Positions 1 through 12,070 of a DNA stretch of 64,000 bases are shown here, in pieces; the first letter of the stretch is position 1; every line of letters starts with the position of its first letter. A program made the translations under genes and the position numbers. A model generated the notes under the pieces. That model did not search any database. It worked only from the letters and a program-made list of their open reading frames with translations, and was not told the DNA's origin. The DNA comes from Stutzerimonas azotifigens (GTDB taxonomy: Bacteria; Pseudomonadota; Gammaproteobacteria; Pseudomonadales; Pseudomonadaceae). Where the stretch lies: contig NZ_JAAMRF010000011.1 in NCBI RefSeq assembly GCF_013522725.1, positions 62,001 through 126,000 of the forward strand. The letters run 5' to 3'.

Positions 1-58
1 TAAGGGGTAACATAAACGCCAATACTCCAGACCACCCGCCAGGACTGCAGACCGATAC

Positions 59-1399
59 ATGACTGCCCGCCAGAAAGCGCTGATCATCGATGACGAGCCG
101 GATATCCGGGAACTGCTGGAAATCACTCTCGGCCGCATGAAGCTCGACACCCGCAGCGCACGCAACGTCAAGGAAGCGCGCGAGTGCCTCGCTCGCGAAC
201 CTTACGACCTGTGCCTCACCGACATGCGACTCCCTGATGGCACCGGGCTGGAGATCGTGCAGTACATCCAGCAGCAGCATCCGCAGATGCCCGTCGCGAT
301 GATCACCGCCTATGGCAGCCTGGACACCGCAATCAGCGCGCTGAAGGCCGGCGCGTTCGATTTTCTGACCAAGCCAGTCGATCTCACCCGCTTGCGCGAG
401 CTGGTCAACACCGCTCTGCGGCTTCGCGAAGCCAGCGAAGAGGAGACGCCAGTCGACAACCGTCTGCTCGGCGACTCGCCTCCAATGAAAGCGCTGCGCA
501 AGCAGATCGGCAAACTGGCGCGCAGCCAGGCGCCGGTCTACATCAGTGGCGAGTCAGGCAGCGGCAAGGAGCTGGTCGCCCGGCTGATCCATGAGCAAGG
601 GCCGCGACGCGACGGCGCGTTCGTCCCGGTCAACTGCGGCGCCATCCCCTCTGAGCTGATGGAAAGCGAGTTCTTCGGCCACAAGAAAGGCAGCTTCACC
701 GGCGCCACCGAAGAAAAGCTCGGCCTATTCCAGACGGCCAACGGCGGCACCCTCTTCCTCGACGAGGTGGCCGACCTGCCGCTGCCAATGCAGGTCAAGC
801 TGCTGCGCGCGATCCAGGAAAAAGCCGTGCGGGCCGTCGGGGGCCAGCATGAACTACTGGTCGATGTACGCATCCTTTGCGCAACCCATAAGGATCTGGC
901 CACCGAAGTGAGTGCCGGACGCTTCCGCCAGGATCTCTACTACCGCCTCAATGTGATCGAGTTACGCGTACCGCCGCTGCGCGAGCGCCGCGAAGACATC
1001 ACCCAACTGGCAACGGTGATGCTTCAGCGCCTGGCCAAGGACTACGGCGAGAGCGCCGCCAGACTGCATCCCGATGCACTGGAAAAGCTGAAGAACTATC
1101 GTTTTCCTGGCAACGTCCGCGAGCTGGAAAACATGCTCGAGCGTGCCTACACGCTCTGCGAAGACGATCAGATCAAGCCGAGCGACCTGCGTCTGGCCGA
1201 TGCGACTGGCGCCACCGAAAAGGGCGACGCGAGCCTGGCACAGATCGACAACCTGGAAGACCACCTGGAAGAGATCGAGCGCAAGCTGATCATGCAGGCG
1301 CTCGAGGAAACGCGCTGGAATCGCACGGCCGCTGCCCAGCGCCTGGGCCTGAGCTTTCGCTCGATGCGCTATCGGCTGAAGAAGCTCGGCCTGGACTGA
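59..1399 (+). CDS. pilR: Sigma54-dependent response regulator PilR
   Basis: NtrC-class activator that, with sensor PilS, switches on type IV pilin transcription from a sigma54 promoter. The 446-residue protein has a receiver domain (acidic pair D11-D12, phosphoacceptor D55, K105), an AAA+ domain with Walker A GESGSGKE at 164-171, the sigma54-contact loop as GSFTGA at 211-216, and a C-terminal Fis-type helix-turn-helix over roughly the last 40 residues. GSFTGA in place of the common GAFTGA is, as I recall, normal for PilR, and the length matches the family. The partner pilS would lie just upstream, outside the window. A strong terminator follows the stop. Another NtrC-class regulator is possible but less likely. 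Confidence 0.9.
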   Translation: MTARQKALIIDDEPDIRELLEITLGRMKLDTRSARNVKEARECLAREPYDLCLTDMRLPDGTGLEIVQYIQQQHPQMPVAMITAYGSLDTAISALKAGAFDFLTKPVDLTRLRELVNTALRLREASEEETPVDNRLLGDSPPMKALRKQIGKLARSQAPVYISGESGSGKELVARLIHEQGPRRDGAFVPVNCGAIPSELMESEFFGHKKGSFTGATEEKLGLFQTANGGTLFLDEVADLPLPMQVKLLRAIQEKAVRAVGGQHELLVDVRILCATHKDLATEVSAGRFRQDLYYRLNVIELRVPPLRERREDITQLATVMLQRLAKDYGESAARLHPDALEKLKNYRFPGNVRELENMLERAYTLCEDDQIKPSDLRLADATGATEKGDASLAQIDNLEDHLEEIERKLIMQALEETRWNRTAAAQRLGLSFRSMRYRLKKLGLD

Positions 1400-1413
1400 A
1401 ACCCGCCGGCATG

Positions 1414-1453
1414 AAAAAGGGGACGTGTCCGCATGGACCGTCCCCTTTTTTTT
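1414..1453 (+). terminator. Intrinsic terminator of pilR
   Basis: A near-perfect hairpin (AAAAAGGGGACG paired with CGTCCCCTTTTT, continued inward by GTCC/GGAC around a GCAT loop) is followed by a T-run. It begins 15 bases after the pilR stop. The A-tract on the other side suggests it also ends the convergent DUF2333 transcript. Confidence 0.9.
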
Positions 1454-1465
1454 GGACCGACCGGC

Positions 1466-2524
1466 TCAGCCCTGGGCGAGCAGATTGCGCAGGTCGATGA
1501 TCGCGGCGTTGGCCCGGGAAATGTAGTTGGCCATTACCAGCGAATGGTTGGCCAGCAGCCCATAGCCACTGCCGTTGAGCACCATCGGACTCCACAGCGG
1601 TTCCTGAGCGGCCTCGAGCTCGCGGATGATCTGTCGCACGCTGATCGTTGCGTTCTTCTTGGCCAACACATCGGCGAAATCCACCTCGATCGCGCGCAAC
1701 AGGTGCGACAGCGCCCAGGCCTGGCCGCGCGCCTCATAGAACACGTTGTCGATCTGCAACCAGGGCGTCACCACGACCTCTTCCTTGACCTGCGGCGCGA
1801 CGCCAGCCTGGGCCTGCTCCGGGTCGGCGTTGCCGTTCAGGCGCACACGCCCGACACTCGCCGACAACCGCTGGGACAGAGAACCCAGCCGCGTATTGAC
1901 GTCACCGAGCCAGTTGTTGAGGTTGTCGGCGCGGGTATAGAACAGCGCCTGCGGCTCAGGCGCACTCAGCCGTCCGAGGTAGCGATCCAGCGCCCGGATC
2001 CCTTCGCGATACTCGGACTCCGATGCCGGCAGGGCCCAACTGCGGTTGTTGAAGTGAAACAGCGGCTCGCCCTTGGACAGGTCCGGATCCTCGGTCGACT
2101 GAGACTGTGAACGGGCGAAGTCCTTGCGCAACGCCCGGGTCAGATCGCGTACCTGCACCAGTACGCCATATTCCCAGCTGGGCATGTTGTCGAGCCAGAC
2201 GCCGGGCGGCGCGATGTCGTTGGTCAGGTAGCCGCCAGGCTTGTCCAGCAGTGTGCTGGCAACATGACGCAGGGTCGCCACCGTGGTGTAACCGTTCACC
2301 AGAGGTCGCTGCGTTGCCTCGGCCATTTCGCGGGCGTTCTGCTGGACGGAGAAAGAGCCCGGCTCGCGACTCCAGTACCAACCGAGGATCAGTACCACAA
2401 GCAGGTAGAGCCCCAGCAGCAACGCCAGGCCGCGCAGTAGCGGATTGTCGACCCATCGGCCGGTGCGCGTAGCGCTACCGGGAGTGCGGCCGAAGCGACC
2501 GCCGCGATTCTTCCAGTCCAGCAT
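1466..2524 (-). CDS. DUF2333 family inner-membrane protein
   Basis: A 352-residue conserved hypothetical protein of unknown function. It has a basic N-terminus with one clear membrane anchor (about residues 28-50, rich in Leu/Val), followed by a large, probably periplasmic domain with many Trp and Asn residues and no catalytic motif I recognise. The assignment to DUF2333 rests on overall resemblance and on position: P. aeruginosa has a similar hypothetical gene next to gcbA and a CtpL-type chemoreceptor gene. It is convergent with pilR and divergent from gcbA across a 277-base gap. The ATG at 2524 places the membrane segment at the right distance from the N-terminus. Confidence 0.75.
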   Translation of the reverse strand: MLDWKNRGGRFGRTPGSATRTGRWVDNPLLRGLALLLGLYLLVVLILGWYWSREPGSFSVQQNAREMAEATQRPLVNGYTTVATLRHVASTLLDKPGGYLTNDIAPPGVWLDNMPSWEYGVLVQVRDLTRALRKDFARSQSQSTEDPDLSKGEPLFHFNNRSWALPASESEYREGIRALDRYLGRLSAPEPQALFYTRADNLNNWLGDVNTRLGSLSQRLSASVGRVRLNGNADPEQAQAGVAPQVKEEVVVTPWLQIDNVFYEARGQAWALSHLLRAIEVDFADVLAKKNATISVRQIIRELEAAQEPLWSPMVLNGSGYGLLANHSLVMANYISRANAAIIDLRNLLAQG

Positions 2525-2801
2525 GTCAATGTGTCCTTTCTCTCGAATTCATCGTTCGACCGCAGGGCCGTGACAGGGTTGCGAAGCAGGTCCCGCACTA
2601 TAACGCAGGCCAGGGCATGCTCCGCGTCACAACGTCCGACGGCACGGTAAAAACTGCGACTGGCACCGCAGGCAACGGTGGTAGCATTACGCCATGCTCC
2701 ACCCTCGACAGCACTGAACAGCATACCTGCCACGCCCCGCTCCCAAGCCGGCCTCCGGCCTGTTCATCCCTGGTCGACCACGGCGCTCTCAGGAAGCCAG
2801 C

Positions 2802-4397
2802 ATGTCGGATCAAGAAATACTCAAACAGCTTTTTGCCCAGCGGGTCATACACCAGGCCCGCGAAGTGCTCGAGGTCTGGCAACGCCTGCAGCGCAGCGAA
2901 TGGAACGCCGACTACCTCGCCGCGCTGGGCGACGCCAACCTGCGGCTGCGCCGCTTCGCCGACCGTTTCAAGCAGGCCGAGCATAGCGAACTCGCCACCG
3001 CCATCGGCGAGTGCCTGAGCGATGTACAAGACAACCGTGGACGGCTGTCCAGCGCGACCATCTCCTCGCTGAGCCATCTGATGCACCGCCTGGCACGAAC
3101 CGGCCTGCGCCAGAACGACCCGCTGGAAAACACCTACCTGCCCCCGCTGCGCAAGCCGGTCTACCTTGCCCTCGAAGATCATGAGCGCGCCACGCGCCTG
3201 GTGCGCCAACTGGAGTTCTTCGGCATGTCGGCCCAGGCGTTCGACGACGTCACGGCCTTTCGCGCCGCGATGCGCGAGCGCCACCCGGCCGCCATCGTCA
3301 TGGAGGTCGACTTCAGCGGTGCCGGCGAAGGCCTGCGTCTGGCCGAGCAGATCCAGCAAGGCGTCGAGCAGCGCATTCCGCTGCTGTTCTTCAGTGAAGA
3401 CGAGACCGATACCCCCACACGCCTGGCCGCAGTACGCGCCGGCGGACTGGATTTCTTCACCGGCACCCTGGATGCCTCCAGCCTGCTGGAAAAGGTCGAG
3501 GTGGTGACCAGCTCGGCACACTACGAACCCTTCCGCGTGCTGATCATCGATGACTCGCGCGCCCAGGCCACCCACACCGAGCGCGTGCTCAACAACGCGG
3601 GGATCGTCACCCGCACGTTGATCGACCCGATCAATGCCCTGAACGCGCTGGCAGAGTTCCAGCCGGACCTGATCATCCTCGACATGTACATGCCCGATTG
3701 CATCGGCACCGAGCTGGCCAAGGTGATTCGTCAGCACGAGCGCTACGTCAGCGTACCGATCATCTACCTGTCCGCCGAGGACGACCTCGACAAGCAGCTC
3801 GACGCCATGAGCGAGGGCGGTGACGACTTCCTTACCAAGCCGATCAAACCCAGCCATCTGATCGCCACGGTCCGCACCCGTGCAGAACGCGCCCGCAACC
3901 TCAAGGCACATATAGTGCGCGACAGCCTCACCGGCCTGTTCAACCACACCCATACCTTGCAACTGCTCGAAGATGCCCGCCTGCGGGCGCGACGGGACAA
4001 CCAGCCGCTGAGCTTCGCCATGCTCGACATCGATCATTTCAAGAAGGTCAACGACGAGTACGGCCATCCCATGGGCGACCGGGTCATCAAGAGCCTTGCG
4101 CTGTTCCTCAAGCAGCGCCTGCGCAAGACCGATCAGATCGGTCGCTACGGCGGCGAGGAGTTTGCCGTGGTACTGCCCGATACCGATGCCGCCTCGGCCG
4201 CCAAGGTGCTCGACGAGATCCGCCGGCGCTTTGCCGAGATTCGTTATCCCGCGCAGCCACAGGACCTGCTCTGCACCTTCAGCTGCGGCATCGTCGAACT
4301 GAGCGCCGATGCTGACGTGAAAACCCTCACCCAACGAGCCGACGAAGCGCTCTACCGCGCCAAGCGTGGCGGCCGCAACTGCGTCGAGTGCTTCTGA
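2802..4397 (+). CDS. gcbA: GcbA-like diguanylate cyclase with two receiver domains
   Basis: Makes cyclic di-GMP from two GTP and probably promotes surface attachment, as known for Pseudomonas GcbA. The 531-residue order is: alpha-helical N-terminus (1-115), a degenerate receiver (about 120-235), a complete receiver (about 245-365, with a DD pair, the phosphorylatable Asp in its LDMYMP motif, and KP), then a GGDEF domain. The active site is GGEEF at 450-454. An inhibitory-site RxxD (RKTD) sits five residues before it, so product inhibition is expected. The first receiver lacks the acidic pair and the Lys and is probably structural. The start is the ATG after an AGGA ribosome site (TCAGGAAGCCAGC). 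Confidence 0.88.
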   Translation: MSDQEILKQLFAQRVIHQAREVLEVWQRLQRSEWNADYLAALGDANLRLRRFADRFKQAEHSELATAIGECLSDVQDNRGRLSSATISSLSHLMHRLARTGLRQNDPLENTYLPPLRKPVYLALEDHERATRLVRQLEFFGMSAQAFDDVTAFRAAMRERHPAAIVMEVDFSGAGEGLRLAEQIQQGVEQRIPLLFFSEDETDTPTRLAAVRAGGLDFFTGTLDASSLLEKVEVVTSSAHYEPFRVLIIDDSRAQATHTERVLNNAGIVTRTLIDPINALNALAEFQPDLIILDMYMPDCIGTELAKVIRQHERYVSVPIIYLSAEDDLDKQLDAMSEGGDDFLTKPIKPSHLIATVRTRAERARNLKAHIVRDSLTGLFNHTHTLQLLEDARLRARRDNQPLSFAMLDIDHFKKVNDEYGHPMGDRVIKSLALFLKQRLRKTDQIGRYGGEEFAVVLPDTDAASAAKVLDEIRRRFAEIRYPAQPQDLLCTFSCGIVELSADADVKTLTQRADEALYRAKRGGRNCVECF

Positions 4398-4507
4398 ACC
4401 ACTAGCCTGCCCCTGGCAGCGGCGCCCCGATGAGAGGAGCACCGCCGTCACTAGACTGACATCAAAACGCCATATCGTCAGCGCTCCCGTCTTACTGCGA
4501 GGCGAGC

Positions 4508-6478
4508 ATGCGCCTGAAGTCGCTCACTACTCTAAATACCCTCCTCCTCATTGGCGTCTGCGCGGCGCTCGCTGCCACCCTATGGTGGTCGGAACGGGCA
4601 CTGGAGAAGCCCTACCTGCTGATGGCTCGCTACCTGAGCATCTCGCAACAGTTTCAGCACGACGTTGAGCAGAACATCCAGGGCTACCTTGCCAGCGGCG
4701 ATGCCATTCGGCACAGCGAAGCCTTACAAGCACTGCAGGCGCTTGAAGGCGAACTGCGCCAGGCGCTGCCCTCATCGCTGCTTGAGCAGGTTCGACCGAG
4801 CCTGCAGGACCTGCTCCGGTTCAGCGAAGCCGATTTGCTTGCGGCCGGGAAGCTCGCCGGTGATCCGCAGGGCCTGCTACTGCAGGCCGAACGGGAAATG
4901 ATCGCGGCGCTCGGCACCCTTCATGGGTATACCGAGAACGCCCAAGCCTCGGTCGCGGCGGACTACCAAAGCGCACTGTTCGCCAGCGCTCAGCACCTGC
5001 TGCGCCTCGCCCATGCTCGTGGACGACTGATGGACAGCGGCCGCGAGGAACTAGCCGGCGACATCGATCAGATTCTGCAACTGTTGAACGCCGACGCTCG
5101 ACGCCTCGACAGCCTCCCCGCCCTGGGCGTCAGCGAAGTCCAAAGCTCCACGACCGACGATTTCGCCGCGCTGCTGGGCCTTGAGCGTGACGCCGAGGCG
5201 GACAAGCCATCCGTAGACCCATCGGCATCGGTGAAGCGCGACTTCGCGAGCCTGGTAGGCCGCTATCCAGCCGAGCTGAAACGAACTCTCGAATCGACCC
5301 GACAGCGCATAACGCTGGCCGAGACCAGCCTGCGCAAGCTGGCCGACCTGCAGAGTGCCCTGGCTGGCCTGGAGCCCGCCGTCCGCCAGGAGCATGGAAG
5401 AATCCAGGGTGAAGTTCGCCTGGTTCAGGGCATCATCATCGGAGTCATCCTGCTGATCGCCTACGCCATCGACAGCCTGCAGCGCCAACTCACCCGCACG
5501 CTGGGAAGCCTCGCCCCGGCACTCGGCGCATGGGCAGCCGGCGACTTCAGCCAGCCGGCCACCGTCCGCTCGCGCACCCGGGAATTACTCGACATCGAAG
5601 CATCGCTCAACCACCTGCGCGCCTATCTGCTGCAATTGGTCGGCACACTGCGTCAGCATGCCGGCGAGGTGACGGACAGCAGCGGTCGCCTGGCACAGGT
5701 GAGTAATGAGCTGCATCAGGGCGCCCAGCGCCAGGCCGGAGGCACCGCCCAGATCCGCGACTCACTGAGCGAGCTCGAAGCCACTATCCAACAGGTCGCC
5801 GACGGGGCCAACCAAGCCGCACGCGCGGGCCGGGATGCAAGCCGAGCCGTGGTTCAAGGTCAGAAGGTCATCGGTGAGAGCTTCGGGGAACTTCGCGACC
5901 TGGTCGAAGAGGTTCAGCGTAACGAGCAGGCTATCGAGCACCTGGCGAACGAAACGTCCAGCATCGGCAACATCCTGGGCGTCATCCGTGCCATCGCCGA
6001 ACAGACCAATCTGTTGGCGCTGAACGCGGCGATAGAGGCCGCTCGCGCAGGCAGCAATGGACGCGGTTTTGCCGTGGTGGCCGAAGAGGTGAGGTCTCTG
6101 GCCCAGCGCTCGAGCGCTGCCACCGAGGAGATACAGAAGCGCATTGTCAGCCTTCAGCAAGCCGCACAGCATTCGGTAGCAGGCATGCGCGCACAGGCCA
6201 CGCAGGCCGAATCCACGGCGAAGGGCGCCAAGTCAGCCGATGGAGCCCTGGAAGCAATCGTCGCTGCCATCGCCACGATCGGCTCGATGGCCGACCAAAT
6301 TGCCCAGGCGACCGCTCAACAGAGCGAGACCGTCAGCGAAATCCGCAGCAACGGCGAGCGAATCCACCAGCTTGGTGACGCCAATCTCGAGTACATCCGC
6401 CGAGCCCGCGACCAGAGCGAGACGCTGCTGAAGCTGGGCAGCGACCTGAGCGCCGCGACCCAGACGTTCCGGATCTGA
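4508..6478 (+). CDS. ctpL: Methyl-accepting chemotaxis protein, CtpL-like
   Basis: Inner-membrane chemoreceptor signalling to CheA/CheW. The 656-residue protein has an N-terminal membrane segment (about 8-26), a long helical periplasmic sensor domain (about 30-300) rich in Gln/Leu, a second membrane segment (about 303-322), a HAMP-like linker, and a cytoplasmic signalling domain with the conserved hairpin tip ([18 protein letters not shown]). In P. aeruginosa the receptor beside gcbA is CtpL, a phosphate-starvation chemosensor. That specificity is inferred from position, not from ligand residues. The start has a GAGGCGAGC ribosome site. It is separated from gcbA by 110 bases and is convergent with ygiQ. 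Confidence 0.8.
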   Translation: MRLKSLTTLNTLLLIGVCAALAATLWWSERALEKPYLLMARYLSISQQFQHDVEQNIQGYLASGDAIRHSEALQALQALEGELRQALPSSLLEQVRPSLQDLLRFSEADLLAAGKLAGDPQGLLLQAEREMIAALGTLHGYTENAQASVAADYQSALFASAQHLLRLAHARGRLMDSGREELAGDIDQILQLLNADARRLDSLPALGVSEVQSSTTDDFAALLGLERDAEADKPSVDPSASVKRDFASLVGRYPAELKRTLESTRQRITLAETSLRKLADLQSALAGLEPAVRQEHGRIQGEVRLVQGIIIGVILLIAYAIDSLQRQLTRTLGSLAPALGAWAAGDFSQPATVRSRTRELLDIEASLNHLRAYLLQLVGTLRQHAGEVTDSSGRLAQVSNELHQGAQRQAGGTAQIRDSLSELEATIQQVADGANQAARAGRDASRAVVQGQKVIGESFGELRDLVEEVQRNEQAIEHLANETSSIGNILGVIRAIAEQTNLLALNAAIEAARAGSNGRGFAVVAEEVRSLAQRSSAATEEIQKRIVSLQQAAQHSVAGMRAQATQAESTAKGAKSADGALEAIVAAIATIGSMADQIAQATAQQSETVSEIRSNGERIHQLGDANLEYIRRARDQSETLLKLGSDLSAATQTFRI

Positions 6479-6527
6479 TGTTCGAGCAGGACCGATAAAC
6501 CGACAAGCGCGGCCTGACCAGGCCCGA

Positions 6528-8822
<2,295 letters not shown>

Positions 8823-8933
8823 CACGGGGACCGGCGACAGGTTTTTCAGGGGCGCGGAATATAGCACAAAAAATGAACAAACCCGACCACCCCGCTCGGC
8901 CTTTACGACGAGCCGCGTCTGGCTGCCGGTCTG

Positions 8934-10007
8934 CTAGACATAGCGCCGTGGCACGCGCCGGGTGACTTTGGTCAGCAGCTCATAGCCGATGGTGCCGCAA
9001 ACCTGGGCCAGCTCATCGACCGGCACCTGCGCGCCCCACAGCTCGACCGCATCGCCCAGCTGCGCGTCGGGCAGGTCGGTGAGGTCCACCGCCAGCATGT
9101 CCATCGAAACCCGGCCAGCCAGCGGGACGCGCCGCCCACGGATTGCCACCGAGGTGCCCGAAGGCGCGGTGCGCGGATAACCATCGGCGTAACCGCAACT
9201 GACCGTGCCGATTCGCGAAGGCCGCTGCGCCATCCAGCCCGCGCCGTAGCCGACGCTCTCGCCTGCGGGCACGTCCCGAATGGCGATCAGGCCGGCAGTG
9301 AGCGTCATCACAGGCTTGAGCCCCAGCGCTTCGGCCGACAGCTCGGAGAATGGCGTCGCGCCGTAAAGCATGATGCCGGGACGCAGCCAGTCCATATGCG
9401 CCGCCGCCAGGGTCAACACCGCGGCGGAATTGGCCATCGAGCGATGATCGAATGCCAGCTCCGAGAGACTACAAAACTGCTCCAACTGCAGATCGTTGAG
9501 CGGATGCCCTCGCTCATCGGCACAGGCGAAGTGGCTCATCAAATTCAGCTCGCCCACCTGGGTGGCCTGGCGCAACTTGGGATGCCACTCGCGCACCGCT
9601 TCCCCGGTGAAACCCAATCGGTGCATGCCCGAATCGAGCTTCATCCAGACATTCAGCGGTCGCGGCAACGACGCAGCGATCAATTGCTGCGCATGCACAG
9701 GGCTCTGTACCGCCACATCCAGCCGCAACTCGGCGGCAGCTTCGTATTCCGAGGCCTCGAAGCAGCCTTCGAGCAGAAGAATTCGGGCCTGCTCGTCAAC
9801 CGCACGAATCTCGACGGCCTCTTCGAGGCTGCATACGGCAAAGCCGTCGGCCACGCCACTCAAGGCAGCAACGACCTGGCGTGCGCCGTGGCCATAGGCA
9901 TCGGCCTTCACCACCGCGAAGGCCTTGCGCCCAGGCGCGCACTGGCGGGCCAGGCTGTAATTGTGGCGAAGGGCGGCCAGATCGACCGTGGCGATGAGAG
10001 GACGCAT
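8934..10007 (-). CDS. alr: Alanine racemase
   Basis: PLP enzyme interconverting L- and D-alanine for peptidoglycan. The 357-residue length is typical. PLP-binding K34 lies in VVKADAYGHG near the N-terminus, and the catalytic Tyr lies in the conserved GYGAGW segment of the C-terminal half. The neighbours (dnaB upstream on the same strand, ygiQ downstream) match P. aeruginosa alr rather than the catabolic dadX, which sits beside dadA. The 92-base gap to dnaB contains a short duplicated repeat. Confidence 0.93.
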   Translation of the reverse strand: MRPLIATVDLAALRHNYSLARQCAPGRKAFAVVKADAYGHGARQVVAALSGVADGFAVCSLEEAVEIRAVDEQARILLLEGCFEASEYEAAAELRLDVAVQSPVHAQQLIAASLPRPLNVWMKLDSGMHRLGFTGEAVREWHPKLRQATQVGELNLMSHFACADERGHPLNDLQLEQFCSLSELAFDHRSMANSAAVLTLAAAHMDWLRPGIMLYGATPFSELSAEALGLKPVMTLTAGLIAIRDVPAGESVGYGAGWMAQRPSRIGTVSCGYADGYPRTAPSGTSVAIRGRRVPLAGRVSMDMLAVDLTDLPDAQLGDAVELWGAQVPVDELAQVCGTIGYELLTKVTRRVPRRYV

Positions 10008-10037
10008 AGCAAGATCCCAGTGAGGAAGGTGACGCTA

Positions 10038-10068
10038 GCTTCAAGCTTCAGGCGCCAGGCTTCAAGCT
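10038..10068. repeat. Short intergenic repeat, two copies of GCTTCAAGCT
   Basis: Two exact copies of GCTTCAAGCT (10038-10047 and 10059-10068) flank an 11-base spacer with GGCGCC at its centre, in the gap between dnaB and alr. It resembles degenerate REP-like intergenic elements of pseudomonads, but I cannot assign a family. Confidence 0.45.
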
Positions 10069-10099
10069 CAACCGCTTGCAGAAGCGTCAGGCAGCACTC

Positions 10100-11494
10100 T
10101 TACTCATCGTCAAACTGGTAGCTGCCCGGTGCCAGGTTCTCGAAGCGCGAGTACTTGCCGAGGAAGGCCAGCCGCGTGGTGCCGATAGGCCCGTTACGCT
10201 GTTTGCCGATGATGATTTCGGCAACGCCCTTGTACTCAGTCTCCGGGTGATACACCTCGTCCCGGTAGACGAACATGATGATGTCGGCGTCCTGCTCGAT
10301 GGCCCCCGATTCACGGAGGTCGGAGTTCACCGGACGTTTATTGGGCCGCTGTTCCAGCGAGCGGTTGAGCTGCGACAGCGCCACCACGGGGCAATTGAAT
10401 TCCTTGGCCAGCGCCTTGAGCGAGCGCGAGATCTCGGAAATCTCGTTGACTCGGCTGTCACCGCTGGAACCGGGAATCTGCATCAGCTGCAGGTAGTCGA
10501 CCATGATCATGGCGATCTCACCGTGCTCGCGCGCCAGGCGGCGGGTACGCGCCCGCATCTCCGAAGGGCTGATGCCGGCCGTATCATCGATGAACAGCTT
10601 GCGATCGTTGAGCAGGTTGACCGCCGAGGTCAGCCGCGGCCAGTCGTCGTCGTCCAGACGACCAGCACGGACCTTGGTCTGGTCGATGCGACCGAGCGAG
10701 GCCAGCATACGAATGACGATGGATTCGGCCGGCATTTCCAGCGAGTAGACCAGCACCGCCTTGTCGGTGCGCAACACGGCGTTCTCGACCAGGTTCATGG
10801 CAAAGGTAGTCTTACCCATCGACGGGCGTCCCGCGACGATAACCAGGTCCGCGGGCTGCAGGCCACTGGTCTGGCCGTCAAGATCGTTGAATCCGGTCGA
10901 GAGCCCGGTAATCGCATCGCCGTTGTTGAACAGGCTGTCGATCCGGTCGATGGCCTTGACCAGGATATCGTTGATCCCTATCGGACCGCCGGTCTTCGGC
11001 CGCGCTTCAGCGATCTGGAAGATCAGCCGCTCGGCCTCATCGAGTATTTCCTCGCCCGTACGGCCCTGGGGTGCATAGGCGCTGTCGGCGATTTCGTTGC
11101 TGATGCCGATCAGCTGGCGCAGGGTGGCCCGCTCGCGAATGATCTGGGCGTACGCCTTGATGTTGGCGACCGACGGCGTGTTCTTCGCCAACTCGCCGAG
11201 GTAGGCCAAGCCGCCGACTTGGGACAGTTGCCCCTCCTTGTCCAACTGCTCGGACAGGGTCACCACGTCAAACGGCGAATTGCGCTCGGCAAGCTTGAAG
11301 ATGGCGCGGAAGATCAGCCGATGGTCGTGACGGTAGAAGTCGCCATCGGATACCTGGTCGAGGACGCGCTCCCAGGCGTTGTTGTCCAGCATCAGCCCGC
11401 CGAGCACGGCCTGCTCGGCCTCGATGGAATGGGGCGGCACCTTCAGCGCCGCGGTTTCCAGATCGTACTGCTGGGGAATGCTGATGTCGTTCAT
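10100..11494 (-). CDS. dnaB: Replicative DNA helicase DnaB
   Basis: Hexameric 5'-3' helicase that unwinds DNA at the replication fork and recruits primase. The 464-residue protein has the N-terminal DnaG-interaction domain (about 20-120), a linker, and a RecA-like ATPase domain with Walker A GRPSMGKT at 222-229, a DnaB-type Walker B ending in MVDYLQLM, and a C-terminal SQLNRSLEQR segment. There is no intein or insertion. It follows rplI on the same strand, the usual Pseudomonas order, with a hairpin between them that may reduce read-through. Confidence 0.97.
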   Translation of the reverse strand: MNDISIPQQYDLETAALKVPPHSIEAEQAVLGGLMLDNNAWERVLDQVSDGDFYRHDHRLIFRAIFKLAERNSPFDVVTLSEQLDKEGQLSQVGGLAYLGELAKNTPSVANIKAYAQIIRERATLRQLIGISNEIADSAYAPQGRTGEEILDEAERLIFQIAEARPKTGGPIGINDILVKAIDRIDSLFNNGDAITGLSTGFNDLDGQTSGLQPADLVIVAGRPSMGKTTFAMNLVENAVLRTDKAVLVYSLEMPAESIVIRMLASLGRIDQTKVRAGRLDDDDWPRLTSAVNLLNDRKLFIDDTAGISPSEMRARTRRLAREHGEIAMIMVDYLQLMQIPGSSGDSRVNEISEISRSLKALAKEFNCPVVALSQLNRSLEQRPNKRPVNSDLRESGAIEQDADIIMFVYRDEVYHPETEYKGVAEIIIGKQRNGPIGTTRLAFLGKYSRFENLAPGSYQFDDE

Positions 11495-11528
11495 GGGACT
11501 CGAGAAAATAGGGGCTCAGAAAGACAAA

Positions 11529-11559
11529 GGGCACGTCCCGCTGACGCGGAAACGTGCCC
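11529..11559 (-). terminator. Hairpin between rplI and dnaB, possible attenuator
   Basis: An 8-bp stem GGGCACGT/ACGTGCCC around a 15-base loop is followed, on the minus strand, by TTTGTCTTT. A second small palindrome (GGCACCG/CGGTGCC) lies just upstream at 11574-11588. The T-tract is interrupted, so partial termination is more likely than a full stop. Confidence 0.55.
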
Positions 11560-11602
11560 GATGTTACTCGTCAGGCACCGTCGGTGCCAGACGACGGCTT
11601 TG

Positions 11603-12049
11603 TCAGCCAGCGACCACGATCAGCTTGACGGTGGCTTCAACGTCGGTGTGCAGGTGCACAGCCACGTCGTATTCACCGGTCTGACGGATGGTGCCGTTCG
11701 GCAGACGGACTTCGCTCTTGGCCACTTCGACGCCAGAGGCGGTCAGTGCGTCGGCGATGTCGTGGGTGCCGATGGAACCGAACAGCTTGCCCTCATCGCC
11801 CGCGGTCGCGGTGATGGTGACTTCCAGTTCGGCCAGCTGAGCCGCGCGGGATTCGGCCGAAGCCTTCTTATCGGCTGCAGCCTTTTCCAGCTCGGCACGA
11901 CGCTCTTCGAAAGCGGCCACGTTGGCAGCAGTCGCAGCGGTCGCCTTGCCTTGCGGCAGCAGGTAGTTACGACCGTAACCGGATTTGACGTTTACCTTGT
12001 CGCCCAGGTTGCCCAGGTTGGCGATCTTTTCCAGCAGGATGACTTCCAT
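11603..12049 (-). CDS. rplI: 50S ribosomal protein L9
   Basis: Large-subunit protein binding 23S rRNA domain V. The 148-residue length and the N-terminal [13 protein letters not shown] followed by the G-rich loop (KSGYGRNYL) are characteristic, as is the long central helix rich in Ala/Glu/Lys. The ribosome site AAGAGGTAAG lies before the ATG. It is the last ribosomal gene of the rpsF-rpsR-(DUF2232)-rplI cluster. Confidence 0.97.
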   Translation of the reverse strand: MEVILLEKIANLGNLGDKVNVKSGYGRNYLLPQGKATAATAANVAAFEERRAELEKAAADKKASAESRAAQLAELEVTITATAGDEGKLFGSIGTHDIADALTASGVEVAKSEVRLPNGTIRQTGEYDVAVHLHTDVEATVKLIVVAG

Positions 12050-12070
12050 TTGAGTCTTACCTCTTAACTT

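Noticed and set aside
2660-2680. Possible sigma54 promoter before gcbA (TGGCACCGCAGGCAA)
   Set aside because: The GC element is two bases too close to the GG element for a sigma54 site.
2598-4451. 617-codon open frame on the minus strand opposite gcbA
   Set aside because: Its composition (Gly/Ala/Val/Gln-rich, no domains) and lack of a ribosome site fit the antisense shadow of a GC-rich gene. GcbA has clear REC and GGDEF motifs.
6511-6525. GGCCTG-ACC-AGGCC hairpin between the chemoreceptor gene and ygiQ as terminator
   Set aside because: Stem is short and no T-run follows on either strand.
10076-12067. 663-codon plus-strand frame opposite dnaB and rplI
   Set aside because: Spans two conserved genes and the gap between them on the opposite strand, with no domain; typical of third-position GC bias.
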